From Beroe ovata (Eukaryota; Ctenophora; Nuda; Beroida; Beroidae): 53,519 nt of DNA. This document shows positions 1 to 10,800 of the stretch, one piece after another. The stretch's first letter is position 1. Each line of letters opens with the position of its first letter. The notes below the pieces were generated by a model. The model did no database searches, had not been told where the DNA came from, and worked only from the letters and a program-made list of their open reading frames with translations. The translations under genes were made by a program, and so were the position numbers. The stretch covers positions 288,795 to 342,313 of the forward strand of contig CAMPET010000049.1 of NCBI GenBank assembly GCA_946803715.1, read 5' to 3'.

Positions 1-1123
1 ATCAAAAGTTAGTTTTTTGATGCCATCGGTGACCAAAATATGGTTTTTGGGTCATAACTCGGAAAATAAAGGTTTTAGACCATATGTTTATTAACAAGTC
101 GTATATAAACATGGCCATTGCGGTTCTTTTAAGCCAAAAACCAAGTCTCTACGACCTTCCTATCAAAAGTTAGCATTCTGATGCCCTGCGGCATAAATGG
201 CATTTTTATGGCATGTTCCACCACCTAACAAAAATAGGTCCCAACGGATTTCGACATAAAATGACATGAACTACCTATTCCAACCGGTCATATAGTTGTA
301 CCACCGGTTTGCAGGGTGCAGCCCTTTTTTGGACACAACTGACCAGACTAAAGATATCGAGAAATTGCCGATAACGAGTGCTGCAACTCTGGTAACTTCG
401 CATATCAACAAGAAGACAGATTTTGATGTTCATTCGAAACACAGAAAGCCAAGTCCACAATACCAAACTCTGAATGTTCAAAAATCCAAACCATCATCTC
501 TCAGCATATCAATATCTAAAAAAAAACTTCGGCAAAATTTTGTCGAAGTCGTAGGCCGAAAAGTGCTGAAGTTCGCAGAAGCCAAAGTCGAAGCTTTGGT
601 CATTTCATGTGGTCGACCAGTGTAAGGCTGGATACACCTAGCTGGTCAACCAGTGTAAGGTTCGATACAGCACACTGGTCAACTAGTGTGAGGCTAGATA
701 TACAGCAGACTGATCAACCAGTGTAAGGCATTCCCACATTCCTATGTCGCGGTTACGTATTACGGAAAGTGGTGTCAGCGACTTGTTACGAAGTGGTGTC
801 AAGGGAGTATATAAGGCGTTGCAGCGGTCGTAATTTCAGTTTAAAATGAACTCCAAAAAATAAATGTCCTTAAACCAAAAAAGCAAAACCAGCACTGATC
901 AACCAACACTGGTCAACCAGTGTGAGGCTGGATGTAACACACTGGTCAACAAGTGTAAGGCTTGATACAGTGCAGCGTCACTAAGAACCTATGTCGCAGT
1001 GACATGTTACGAAGTGGTGTCGAGGGAATACAATTGGATGTCATGATGATAACTCGTGATTGTTGAGAGAGGAGCGTTGATCAATGCTCCTTATTAGTGT
1101 CAGTCATCACATCTCATCCTGAC
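1..1123. repeat. Repeat-rich non-coding stretch at left edge
   Basis: No convincing exon is seen here; it probably lies in an intron or just beyond the attractin-like gene. It holds three repeat signals. The first ~30 bases (ATCAAAAGTTAG...GATGCC) recur with changes at 162-192. A 30-37-bp unit with the inverted core ACTGGTCAACCAGT recurs about four times at 611-729 and twice at 898-975. Between and after these (about 725-805 and 975-1030) are diverged pieces of the palindromic satellite found in several introns of the window (shared words such as ATTCCTA and AAGTGGTGTCAGC). The open frame at 296-625 has no recognisable domain and overlaps these repeats. Confidence 0.6.
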
Positions 1124-3018
1124 CTGGTGCTCTGTGGATTGAGCTGATGCCACTGAGACGTGCTGACGTCATACTTCCACAATTCATCAGATATTTGGTG
1201 GTTTACCCGTCCTCCAAACATGTACAAATTATCCTGTGAGTAGGTCCAATAATATAACATCGTGACGTGTGAAGACCTTGTGATATTGAGATTGAAAGAA
1301 ATAAAATAGTCATTGTCATCTGTCAGTGCATAGTTCACGCGGTACACAACCAGTACAATTCTATTCTTGGTCTAGTACAGCAATTCAGATGCTGTAGAAT
1401 ATGAGACGAAGATAACACATGACTCATTGATGATGGAACTTGGTTTTGTAATGACTTCCTACCTCATGTGCTGGTTTTGTAATGACTTCCTACCTCATGT
1501 GCTGTGAGTGAATGACCGTTTCTGTTGCTAGGTCCACTGTCCGTGCCTTTACTCCACGTTTTAGTGAGAAGGTCAAACTTTGCCATCTTGACAAAGCCAT
1601 CTACGCCATCTTGGTGATAGCCACCAAACACCCAGTACTCGTGGCCGACAAGGGCACCTCCAAAACTAGCACGACCTCCAGGAGAGTCACCTGGTGTGAA
1701 ATGGCAGTCAGTCATGGGTAATGAAAAAATGGGTAATGAAAAAATTCCTGTAAATAATTCTCTGAATCACCTGTTGACTTGTGGTGCTGCCACCAATTGC
1801 TATCAGCTGAGATATCACATTTTGTACCCCAAAATCCCTCCTTGCACTGGCACACCCCATCCACACACACTCCACCATTGCCACATTGACACTTTTCCAT
1901 ATCACATGACAAACCAGTCCAGTCAGAGTCACAAGTGCAGGCACCACCTGTACATGTACCATGTCCACTACAATCGCCAGGGCAACCATCAACTCTGGAG
2001 AATAAGTTGGGAATATCCATGCTAATAATTCAGTAATGATGATCCAAGTAACAGCAGTTACTTAGGTATTCATCAATACACTTCCTACCTGTAAATTATC
2101 TTGAATCCATCATGGTTGACAAATCTGTCAGGTCTGAACACAAGGAGAAGTCGATTATCAGAGGAAACAATTTCCCTTGATTGTTTGAGGAGGTGGATTC
2201 CATCATTTTCAAGCAATCCTCTGGAGAGAAATTGTGTTAATGACTATTGACTATGGTAATAGGTGGTCATGCTGCACCTTGTACTAGGTACAGCCAGTAT
2301 TTGATAGGAACTTTAAAAGCCCTGGACAAGGTGTTTCATATTGATACAATAGTGAATGCATGGACAAAGCTCAACTGAATTGATTCTCATTTATTTTTTA
2401 CAAGAAATCCCCATTTGCAGGAAAAATTGCACAACAAAGCTGATAATCTGAAGAATTCTTACCCATAAACACCTATTGTTGGGTCAAATGGAGAGACACC
2501 ATCATAAAAGTGGAGATAGTCCCAGGCACATTCTGTCTTGAAATTAGATATGTATAATCGAATTGTTGTTCCTCTGGGAAAATTGAAATTGTTATGCTCA
2601 GCTCAATTTGTCAATTTTGAGTAAATCATCTATCATTCAAATCAACCAACTCATGATATGATTGGAAAAACTTACTGTGGGGACTCTATAACAACATTAC
2701 AAGAGGTAAGATTAGAGTAACCACTATTATTTTCCTTCCAATCATGGCTTAGAATAACACCTTGACTCTCTGTCAATCTGAAGATTTGTGAGGGATAGTA
2801 TCTTGCAACATTCATTGCTTCAAGGACTCCAATAAATGATAGGATGGCATGTACCTGGTTCTGGAATCACAGATTGAACACGTCAGTTCATGAACTCCTG
2901 AGTCATCTGTACAGCTGATAGTGCCATTCACACAAGGTTTTGGGCAATAAAGAACTTCACAAAATACGCTATCTAGCAACAGTAATGATCCTACCAAGCA
3001 GAGACTCCATGTTTTCAT
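1124..3018 (-). CDS. Attractin/MEGF8-like protein, N-terminal part (CUB-EGF-Kelch)
   Basis: Partial gene, read from 3018 downwards. Exons by eye: 2855-3018, 2676-2801, 2463-2573, 2089-2220, 1771-1994, 1494-1690, 1124-1233, phases consistent, about 354 residues. It opens with a signal peptide (MKTWSLCLVGSLLLLDSVFC) and a short cysteine-rich segment, then a CUB domain (ECAWDYLHFYDG), two EGF modules (CPGDCSGHGTC and CQCGNGGVCV), then the first Kelch blades (YWVFGGYHQDG, DNLYMFGGRVNHQ). This order is that of attractin and MEGF8, large type I membrane proteins involved in receptor turnover and signalling; which of the two cannot be decided without the C-terminus. The last exon ends at a GT donor and no following exon is visible in 1-1123, so the remaining Kelch, PSI and membrane parts lie outside the window or are missing from the assembly. 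Start chosen as the Met that gives a signal peptide. Confidence 0.85.
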
Positions 3019-4809
3019 ATCCTACATACTTGCTAAGAAACAAGATATTATTTCAATACTGTTTCCTTGATAATGGATTATGTTCACACATGAAGTTTTT
3101 GAATTGAATTGAATAATTTTGACATGAATCAACACTTATATTCACTTAAACATCAATCCCTACAAGACAAGTATCCCTACAAGTATCCATACACATGAAG
3201 AATGTTATACACACAGCAATATTATTATCAATGTTTTAGAATGAGGACAACCTATCATCATTTGGTAAGAGTATGAAGCAGTCATATAGAGCATAATTAA
3301 ACAGCTGCCCAAACTCCAAACATGACAATATCAAACATGACAATATCAAACTAAGCTGAACACTTCTACATATTGCACTAAAACATTTGATGTAGGAATT
3401 ATGTTTATGAAATATAACTTGAACTGAATTGAGCTTTGCATCAGCAGGTAATGTTTGCGATCAAAATGTGCACCACCCCTTTTCTACTGTATGAAATCGA
3501 AATGAAATCAAGAAATGGCGCGCCACGCGACGCGCCTTATCACTTATTAGATTTTATTTGACCTCTGTTTTGTTTTTTTTGCGCGCGTCATGTCAGCTTC
3601 ATCGATGATCATGAATACGCGCGGGTGATCAAAAACAGAGGTCTGATATAAAATCTGACACTGCACTGCAGTTTTATCTACTTTGCGATTGAAAAGGCCT
3701 CAAAACCGTGGCCGTAATGTCGCGCTGCACTGCAAGAAATTTCATCATATTGTATTTTTATTGTTTATTCTTGTTTTCATCGATAAACAAGAAATAGTGG
3801 TAACACTGTAACAGTGGTTACTGGTTAAATTATGTAGTGTAACAGTGGTCATTGTTATAATTATTCATCTTATGTTGAAAGCTTTGGTAACAGTGGTTAT
3901 GCAATATATTCTTCTTCACCTTTTCAGTTTGTATAAAATCCTTCTTTAGTGCACATGCAGCATCAGCTGTTGCTCATCTTGCATAATTTCTGTAATTGTG
4001 GTTATTTAATTTTGGATTAATTGTGGGATATTCCACTTTTATTTACAACTTTCCAACACCAAAAGCTCTCGACATGAGTGCTCACCAACTTCAAAACAAT
4101 CGCACTAACTCAGAAATGACTATCTACATGCCCACTCATCTCCACTTGTCACTGTAGCAACATGCCCTTCCTCTCAAGACTTGCACATGCGTTTAGTTAT
4201 ATTGATAACCCATACAAACAGAATTTGTGAGTGAACAAGATAGACTACTGAGTATCCGAATGTTATGATATGTTATGTTGAGTGTGTGGAGTGCCTAGGT
4301 TTGTGCGAAGAAACCAAAATCTGCTGCTCACCCACCTTAACACAACCCACAAAACAATCGCAATAACTCAGAAATGACTTTCTATGTACGCACTCATCTG
4401 CACCCGTAACCATAGCAATGCACATTTCTATGCAAAATGTCAAAATCTGCACTGCATATTTTTAATTCAAAATTAAGGTGAAATTCATTATAAAAATTCA
4501 ATTGTTAAATCAAGGTACACTTAATTTAAGGGTGAAATTTTACTTTCACCTGACAAATCACTAAATGCTAGAGACTGCACTCTGCAGAACTTGTACATGA
4601 AAGGGTTTGTCCCCCCTGCTATATGATTTTCAAGTCACTAGACTTTAGAAGTACAAAATCAGACACAATCTGAATGCACGCGTTCTTGAAATTTCATTTT
4701 ATGAGGTATTTATTACAGCAAGTTGTTCCACAAACTAATTGAACCATCATTTTTTGTATCCTTAGAAAAAATGTCATCTGTTTGATCAGATCCAAGTCTC
4801 TCTTTGAGG
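3019..4809. other. Intergenic between two divergent genes
   Basis: AT-rich spacer separating the attractin-like start (3018, minus) from the KATNB1 start (4810, plus); it must contain both promoters, but I see no clear core promoter element. It holds the hairpin repeat at 3549-3656 and a 16-bp tandem duplication near 3319-3351 (AACATGACAATATCAA twice). No ORF of note. Confidence 0.6.
3549..3656. repeat. Foldback (MITE-like) hairpin element
   Basis: The left arm AGATTTTATTTGACCTCTG (from 3549) matches the reverse complement of the right arm (CAGAGGTCTGATATAAAATCT, ending near 3656) with a small insertion. GC-rich words (GCGCGCG, ACGCGCGGG) lie just inside. This is the shape of a short non-autonomous inverted-repeat element. 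A related fragment (CAGATTTTACCCGATCTCTG) occurs near 25054. Confidence 0.55.
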
Positions 4810-7033
4810 ATGACTTTTCAGAGCAAGAGGGCATGGAGGCTTCAAGAGTTTGCTGCTCATGGAGGGAATGTCAACTGTTTGACACTGGGGTTGAAGAACA
4901 CAAGGCTTATGGCCACTGGTGGTGAAGATCGAAAGGTATATCAAGGACTAAATGTCATATAAGAAAATTGCTTCATACGTAAAACATGAAACATTTATTT
5001 TTATGTCAAACTGTTTCTGAAACCACTTTGAAAATTTGTCATAGGCTATTAATGTGGAATAACCATCAACAAATTTCAGGTTAACTTATGGACAATTGGA
5101 TCTCCAACAGTAACCTTGAGCCTCAGTGGTCACACAAGCGGAATTGATTGTGTTGGTTTTGATCAGTCAGAAGAGCACATAGTTGCCGGAAGTGCTTCTG
5201 GTACTATCAAACTGTGGAATATAGACAAAGCTCAAGTTGTTAGGACACTTTCTGGTCACAAAGCCAACATTTCAGCACTAGCTTTTCATACCTATGGAAA
5301 GTTTCTTGCCTCAGGTTCTTTGGATACCAATGTACGCTTGTGGGATACTAGACGACAAGGATGCATCTGTACCTATAAAGGCCATGGAGGCCGAATAAAT
5401 TGTGTCAAATTCAGTCCTGATGGGAAGTGGGTTGTGACTGGGTCTGAAGATGGGACTGTTAAAATGTGGGATTTAGGTACATCAAAAGTATTGCATGAAT
5501 TTAAAATGCATCAAGATTCAGTTAGTTGCTTGGAGTTTCATCCTTGTGAATTCTTGCTTGCTACTGGTTCTGAAGACAAGACAGTCAAATTTTGGGACCT
5601 TGAGACATTTGATCTTGTATCAACAACAAGTCCAGAAGCAAAACCCATCAGACGAATGGTATTTGATCCTAAAGGTGAAGGTTTATTCAGTGGTGCAGAG
5701 GATAGTTTAAGAGTCTACGGCTGGGAACCTGCTAGAGTTCATGACAGTTTGTGCATATTTTGGGGCAAAGTCGCTGACATGACAGTTCAATCAAATCAGC
5801 TAATTGGTGCCTCTTTCCAACACACAAATGTGTCAGTGTGGGTGGTGGATATTGGAAAGCTAAAACCGTTCAATGGTGATCTCACACCCCTGGTGGAACC
5901 TGTGGAGCAAGTGCCTTTGCCAGCCATCCCAGTACAAGAACCAGCTCCCACTACACCATCCACAAGTGCAGTAAGCCAAGTTCCCCAACCAATTCCCCCA
6001 ATTCAGTCATCAACAGCTCCACCAGATAGATATGAACCTTTGAAAAGGACGCCTCCAAGACAAAGGAAGAATGCTCAACATTGGGAACAGAAGGGACCAA
6101 CGCAGCAAGTAAAGGTATAGATACTGATTATTCCACATATATAAGGTATGAAACTTGCCATCCTTCTTACAATCTCACTATTCTTACTTGTTAGTCGTTG
6201 CCATCTTCGATGTCAATTTCGAATAATCTGGAGTATAAAGGTATAATCCCAGGCCCCTGGTAGCGAAGCCCCTCAGGCAATGGACCCAAATATCGCCATC
6301 GGCAAAATCAGTCTGCTAGACAACCAGCCCGTGGAAACTAACGTGACCGAACAAGAGTTCCTAAAGAGCTGTGCTGGCGGACATCGGGGTGTGAGGTGGG
6401 GAAAGATGCAAAGTTGTATCATTCAGATGATAGAAGCACTAAATCGAGAAATAATGCCTCACACACTAACTCACAATTCCCCACAGAGATAACTTGGAAA
6501 CTCGGTTACGGAATCTCCAGTATGTTAGGACAGTCTGGAGCAAGGGAGATATCAAGGAAGCACTGGAAGTTGCTATTGATCTACAGGACCAGGGCGTATC
6601 AGTTGATATGTTCCAGGTTGATGTTAACAACTTTATCACTTATGCCAAAAATCAAGTATATCAACGCCTTCTTAACTCCCCCCCCTTCCAGGCAATACAG
6701 TCTCGGCCAGCTATCTGGGACTTGCACATTTGTACCATCGTGTTGCCAGCCCTGCGGACACTCTTCCACTCAAAACATGAGAACCACTTGTTTGTAGCGT
6801 GCAGCACTCTCAAGCACATCATACGTAGTTTCGGACAACTGATCAGAGATAACATCAATGCGCCCCCCTCCGGTAACATTGACATAACCCGTGAGGAACG
6901 GTACAAGAAGTGTCACTTGTGCCACCAACAGATAGCCAACATCAGTCGGGAGATTACCAGACATTCGGGAGCCCAGGGCAAACTGGGCAGTGCAATACGG
7001 GAAATTATCAAGTTATCAGAATCTTTCTACTGA
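4810..7033 (+). CDS. KATNB1: Katanin p80 WD40 subunit B1
   Basis: Regulatory and targeting subunit of the microtubule-severing ATPase katanin; it binds the p60 subunit through its C-terminal con80 domain and directs severing at centrosomes and spindle poles. Exons by eye: 4810-4935, 5080-6114 (or 6108), 6277-6395 (or from 6253), 6487-6616, 6692-7033; about 583 residues. The N-terminus carries six WD40 repeats (for example [42 protein letters not shown]), then a proline/threonine-rich linker, then con80 ([17 protein letters not shown] ... HKCRLC-like CHLCHQQ ... near the end). The last two introns were placed because the spliced product then aligns without gaps to vertebrate con80. The first Met is followed directly by [12 protein letters not shown], the usual katanin opening. 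Divergent from the attractin-like gene; EIF3A follows on the same strand 0.8 kb later. Confidence 0.94.
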
Positions 7034-7839
7034 GTGCCAGTGAGAGACATACTGGTTGTTCCAAATCATGATTATTCGAGTGTTTATGTGACGTGTCTGT
7101 CTGTGTGTTTGTGCTTTGCTAGATTCCCTGAATCTGTCAATAGAATCAGAACATTCCCTACTTCGCATGTTGTCGTAAGATGTGTTTGTAGACGCGGAAT
7201 TCCAAATTATTGCTTGTGAGTTGCAACATATCTCTTTTCATTTCATAGCATGAAATCTTATATAGTCGCTGTGCCTCATTGCTAAAATTCCAGTATGTGA
7301 AATTTTACAGCTATTTCTGCGAATGATAATAAAATTGTAATACACCCCTACCAATCACACACAATTCAACGAAAGATGATAAAAAGGAGTGATATTTGTT
7401 GTTGTTTTTATAGAGGTTTTTTACTCAAGAACCCAGAGGAAAGTTACGGATGATACTATATTGTTTAAAAATCCTCACTGCCGAGCAGTGAGAAATTTCC
7501 TCATTCATTTAAACCCAGAAGTAGATTCGCTCACGAGGATCTAAAATCTTCTTGATGTGTTTTAAAATAAAGTACATATATTTATGCCTGTATTATATAG
7601 GGAGTAATGTAACTGTAAATATAATCTAATATTTAATTTCTTTCTGTACTTCAGCTGTTCTTTCTTCGCTAAATAGAATTATAGTGAACTTGTTATAAAG
7701 TAAACTGGAATATACAAGTCTGTTTTAATGTTTGGGCTATAACAGCGTATACAATAAACATGTTCATATTGCGTTGACTCCTAAACATAGTTAAACCTCC
7801 CATCATCCACTAACTGTGACGTCATCTGTTTAGGGCAGG
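7034..7839 (+). other. KATNB1 3' UTR and intergenic spacer
   Basis: AT-rich DNA between the KATNB1 stop and the EIF3A start. AATAAA-like and ATAATAAAATTG words near 7327 could serve as a polyadenylation signal. I see no further coding exon; the short frame at 7034-7219 has no domain. Confidence 0.5.
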
Positions 7840-10800
7840 ATGGTCTATTTCCAGAACCCAGAGAACGCCCTCAAGCGTGCCAAGGAGTTTATAGATGTTA
7901 ACAAGAAGACTGATGCGTTGGAGACACTGCATGAGGTGCTGAGGATGCGACGTCATAGGCAGTACCAGCACGATCTTCACGAGCCGATCATAACACTCTA
8001 CCTGCAACTGTGTGTCGAGCTGAAGAAGGGGCATGCTGCCAAGGAGGGGCTCTACCAGTACAAGATACTCACTCAGAATACTGATATCAACTCTCTTGAG
8101 AAGGTAGTTTCGCTTTTTCCATCCCATTTTCCTACATCATATTCAGTGATGAATTTTACTGAAGAACTTTGAGTGTTTAATTTTGGGTGATGATTTCATT
8201 TTCTCTCATGATGTTGACAAGTTTTTCCGTGTCAGATCATCAGGAAGTTTGTGCAAACTGCTGAGCAGAGGGCTGAGGAAGCGAGTAAGGAGGCGAAGAC
8301 CTCGAGGGAATCCATTGCTGATGTTGAAGATCTCGATATGATTCATACTCCTGAGAAGTGAGTTTTAGGATGACATGTTCTAAAACATCTCTCAAGTCTC
8401 TACATAGAGTGAATGATTCTAATAACTTGATCGATGAAAGACCATGATCATGCAACTAAAGCGAATATGACACCACCATAGGATACGCACCATCTCATCA
8501 CCAACATCACATTCTCCACACTCTAACATCACTTCTCAGCCTGATGTTGGCCACGGTGTCTGGGGAGGACTCCCAAGATAGGGCAGACAGGACAGTCTTG
8601 ACACCATGGGTCAAGTTCCTGTGGGAAGTGTACCGCCATGTGCTGGATATCCTCAAGAACAACAACAAGGTCGAGAAGCTATACCAGGATATGGCACAAC
8701 TTGGTAAGTTTTGCTTGCCGTAAAATTATAATTACTATTCAAATATGTTGGCCGTGGGGCACGAAATACTTCTTCAGCTCTTAGATATGACGGTTTACCC
8801 AAATATAACTCCCTGTACCTCACAGCGTTTACGTTCTGTATCAAGTATGAGCGGAAGACAGAGTTCAGGAAGCTGTCTGACAGTGTGAGGAACCACCTCA
8901 ACCTGATCATCAAGCACTCCCACCAAGCTAACTCCATCAACCTGAACGATCCTGTGTCATTGCAACTTCATCTTGACACCAGACTATATCAGCTGGACTG
9001 TGCTATTGCCATCAGCCTTTGGCAGGTGAGTGGCTATATCCATATCAGTGACGCTGCTCAAGTTGCTTTGATGTGTAGGAGTGGAGGATTCAATCATCGA
9101 AACGTTTCCAGGAAGCAATCAAGACAATCCATGATATCCACTCTCTGATGCAACTCAGCAAGAAGAAGCCCAAACCACAGGCGCTCGCTAATTACTACAA
9201 GAAGCAAGCACTTGTTTTCAGCAAGGCTAACAACAGGTAATCAACCTGTTACTGAGTGTCGTGAACTGCGTGTAATGAACATCACTGAGAGAAGTGTGGT
9301 GCTCTAGACTTCATACTGAAAGCAGTATAGTTTCATCCATGGTTCTCTTCTCCAGGTTGTTTGAAGCGTGTGCGCTGATGAAGCACTACCAGCTGGTGTT
9401 TGATCAGAAGAGGACAGCGACAGATCAAGAGAAGCAGATGCTAGCATCTGGTGTTCTCATGGCTACCCTCGCCATCCCTCTCCCGTCCTCCATGAGTGAG
9501 AACGAGAAGTATCTAGACCTGCAGAACAGCACCAAAGATAAAAACATGACTCTGGCAGGCTATCTGGATCTGCAACATGCTCCGACTAGGGAAACACTCA
9601 TCGCTGACATTGTGAAACATGGCATTCCCGCCAAAGTGTACCCTGAACTGCAGCCTCTGTTCAAAATACTGGAGGTCGACTTTCAACCTCTCAAGGTTCG
9701 TCGATCACAGGAACACACGCTCAATACTCGTACACGCACACGCACATACAGACCCAGACACACAGATACACGCACATCCATACAAACTCACAGAGACAGT
9801 CAGAACTCGCAGACACATGTATACTGTATACACACAAACACACATGCTGACACAATCACAGAAATGGAAAAGGTATAATTGCTTCGAACTGCTCTATCAA
9901 AGGGTGGTACAGTGGGAATGTCGATTGTGCCAGAAGCAATATTGAACCTCCACTCGCGTTCTTGACACAACCCCAGTTGTGTGGCAATGTTGACACCACC
10001 GTATCCCTCAGTTGTGTGCTAATGTTGACACCATGCTGAAAGAAGTTGAGGCCCGGTTCTCGGATCTGTCGTGCTACACCGCCGATGTGAGGGAAGTTGC
10101 TGTGCTGAGACTCATGCGACAACTCGCTCAAGTGTACGATAAAATCTCCATCAGTAAGGTGCGTGACGTCATCAAGTTACGGTTAATGGTTATATGTCGT
10201 CACTCATTTGTGGTGTTATAGTTTTTAACTCGATAGTTACGAAGTTACGAATATAAAGATCCACAATGTACATACAATACTCAGCATTCTACATGCAACT
10301 CAGTTAAGAGTTATTTTGGAGTGCACTGCGTTGCTCCAGTGTAGTGATGTCAACTGTCCAGTTTAAAAGTGGTATACTCGGTGTACTCGTTGATCAAGTT
10401 TCTCTTCACATGTTAAAAGTCACTGCTCAATTCTCATCTCTATGATTCGTAGCGTATATATAATCAAATAATACCTTCTGGCGTGAGGGATACGTGCGAT
10501 AATGCACGAACGCAGTGAGGGCGAGCACGTATCACGAAAACAGCCAGAAGGTATTATGTGTTATAATATTCTCCATTATGTGTTATAATATTCTCCATAT
10601 TCAAAACAAAAAATATATAGTCTGTCCCGGAAGAGAGAGCAGTCAAAACAACGAAGGTTTTAGCTGCTATAATCTTGCACTGGGAGCACTATTATCAGAA
10701 ATAGAGAGCGTGCATTATAAGCGGAAATAATGCCCGGAGAGTATTATAATAACCAACATGCTAAGTCATTGGTTCTGCGCTATGACGTATATATATAACA

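Noticed and set aside
296-625. 109-codon plus-strand frame at the left edge
   Set aside because: No domain, overlaps repeats, no fitting splice signals; likely chance.
6656-6691. 36-nt KATNB1 intron
   Set aside because: The donor at 6617 gives a better alignment with con80 and a more normal 75-nt intron.
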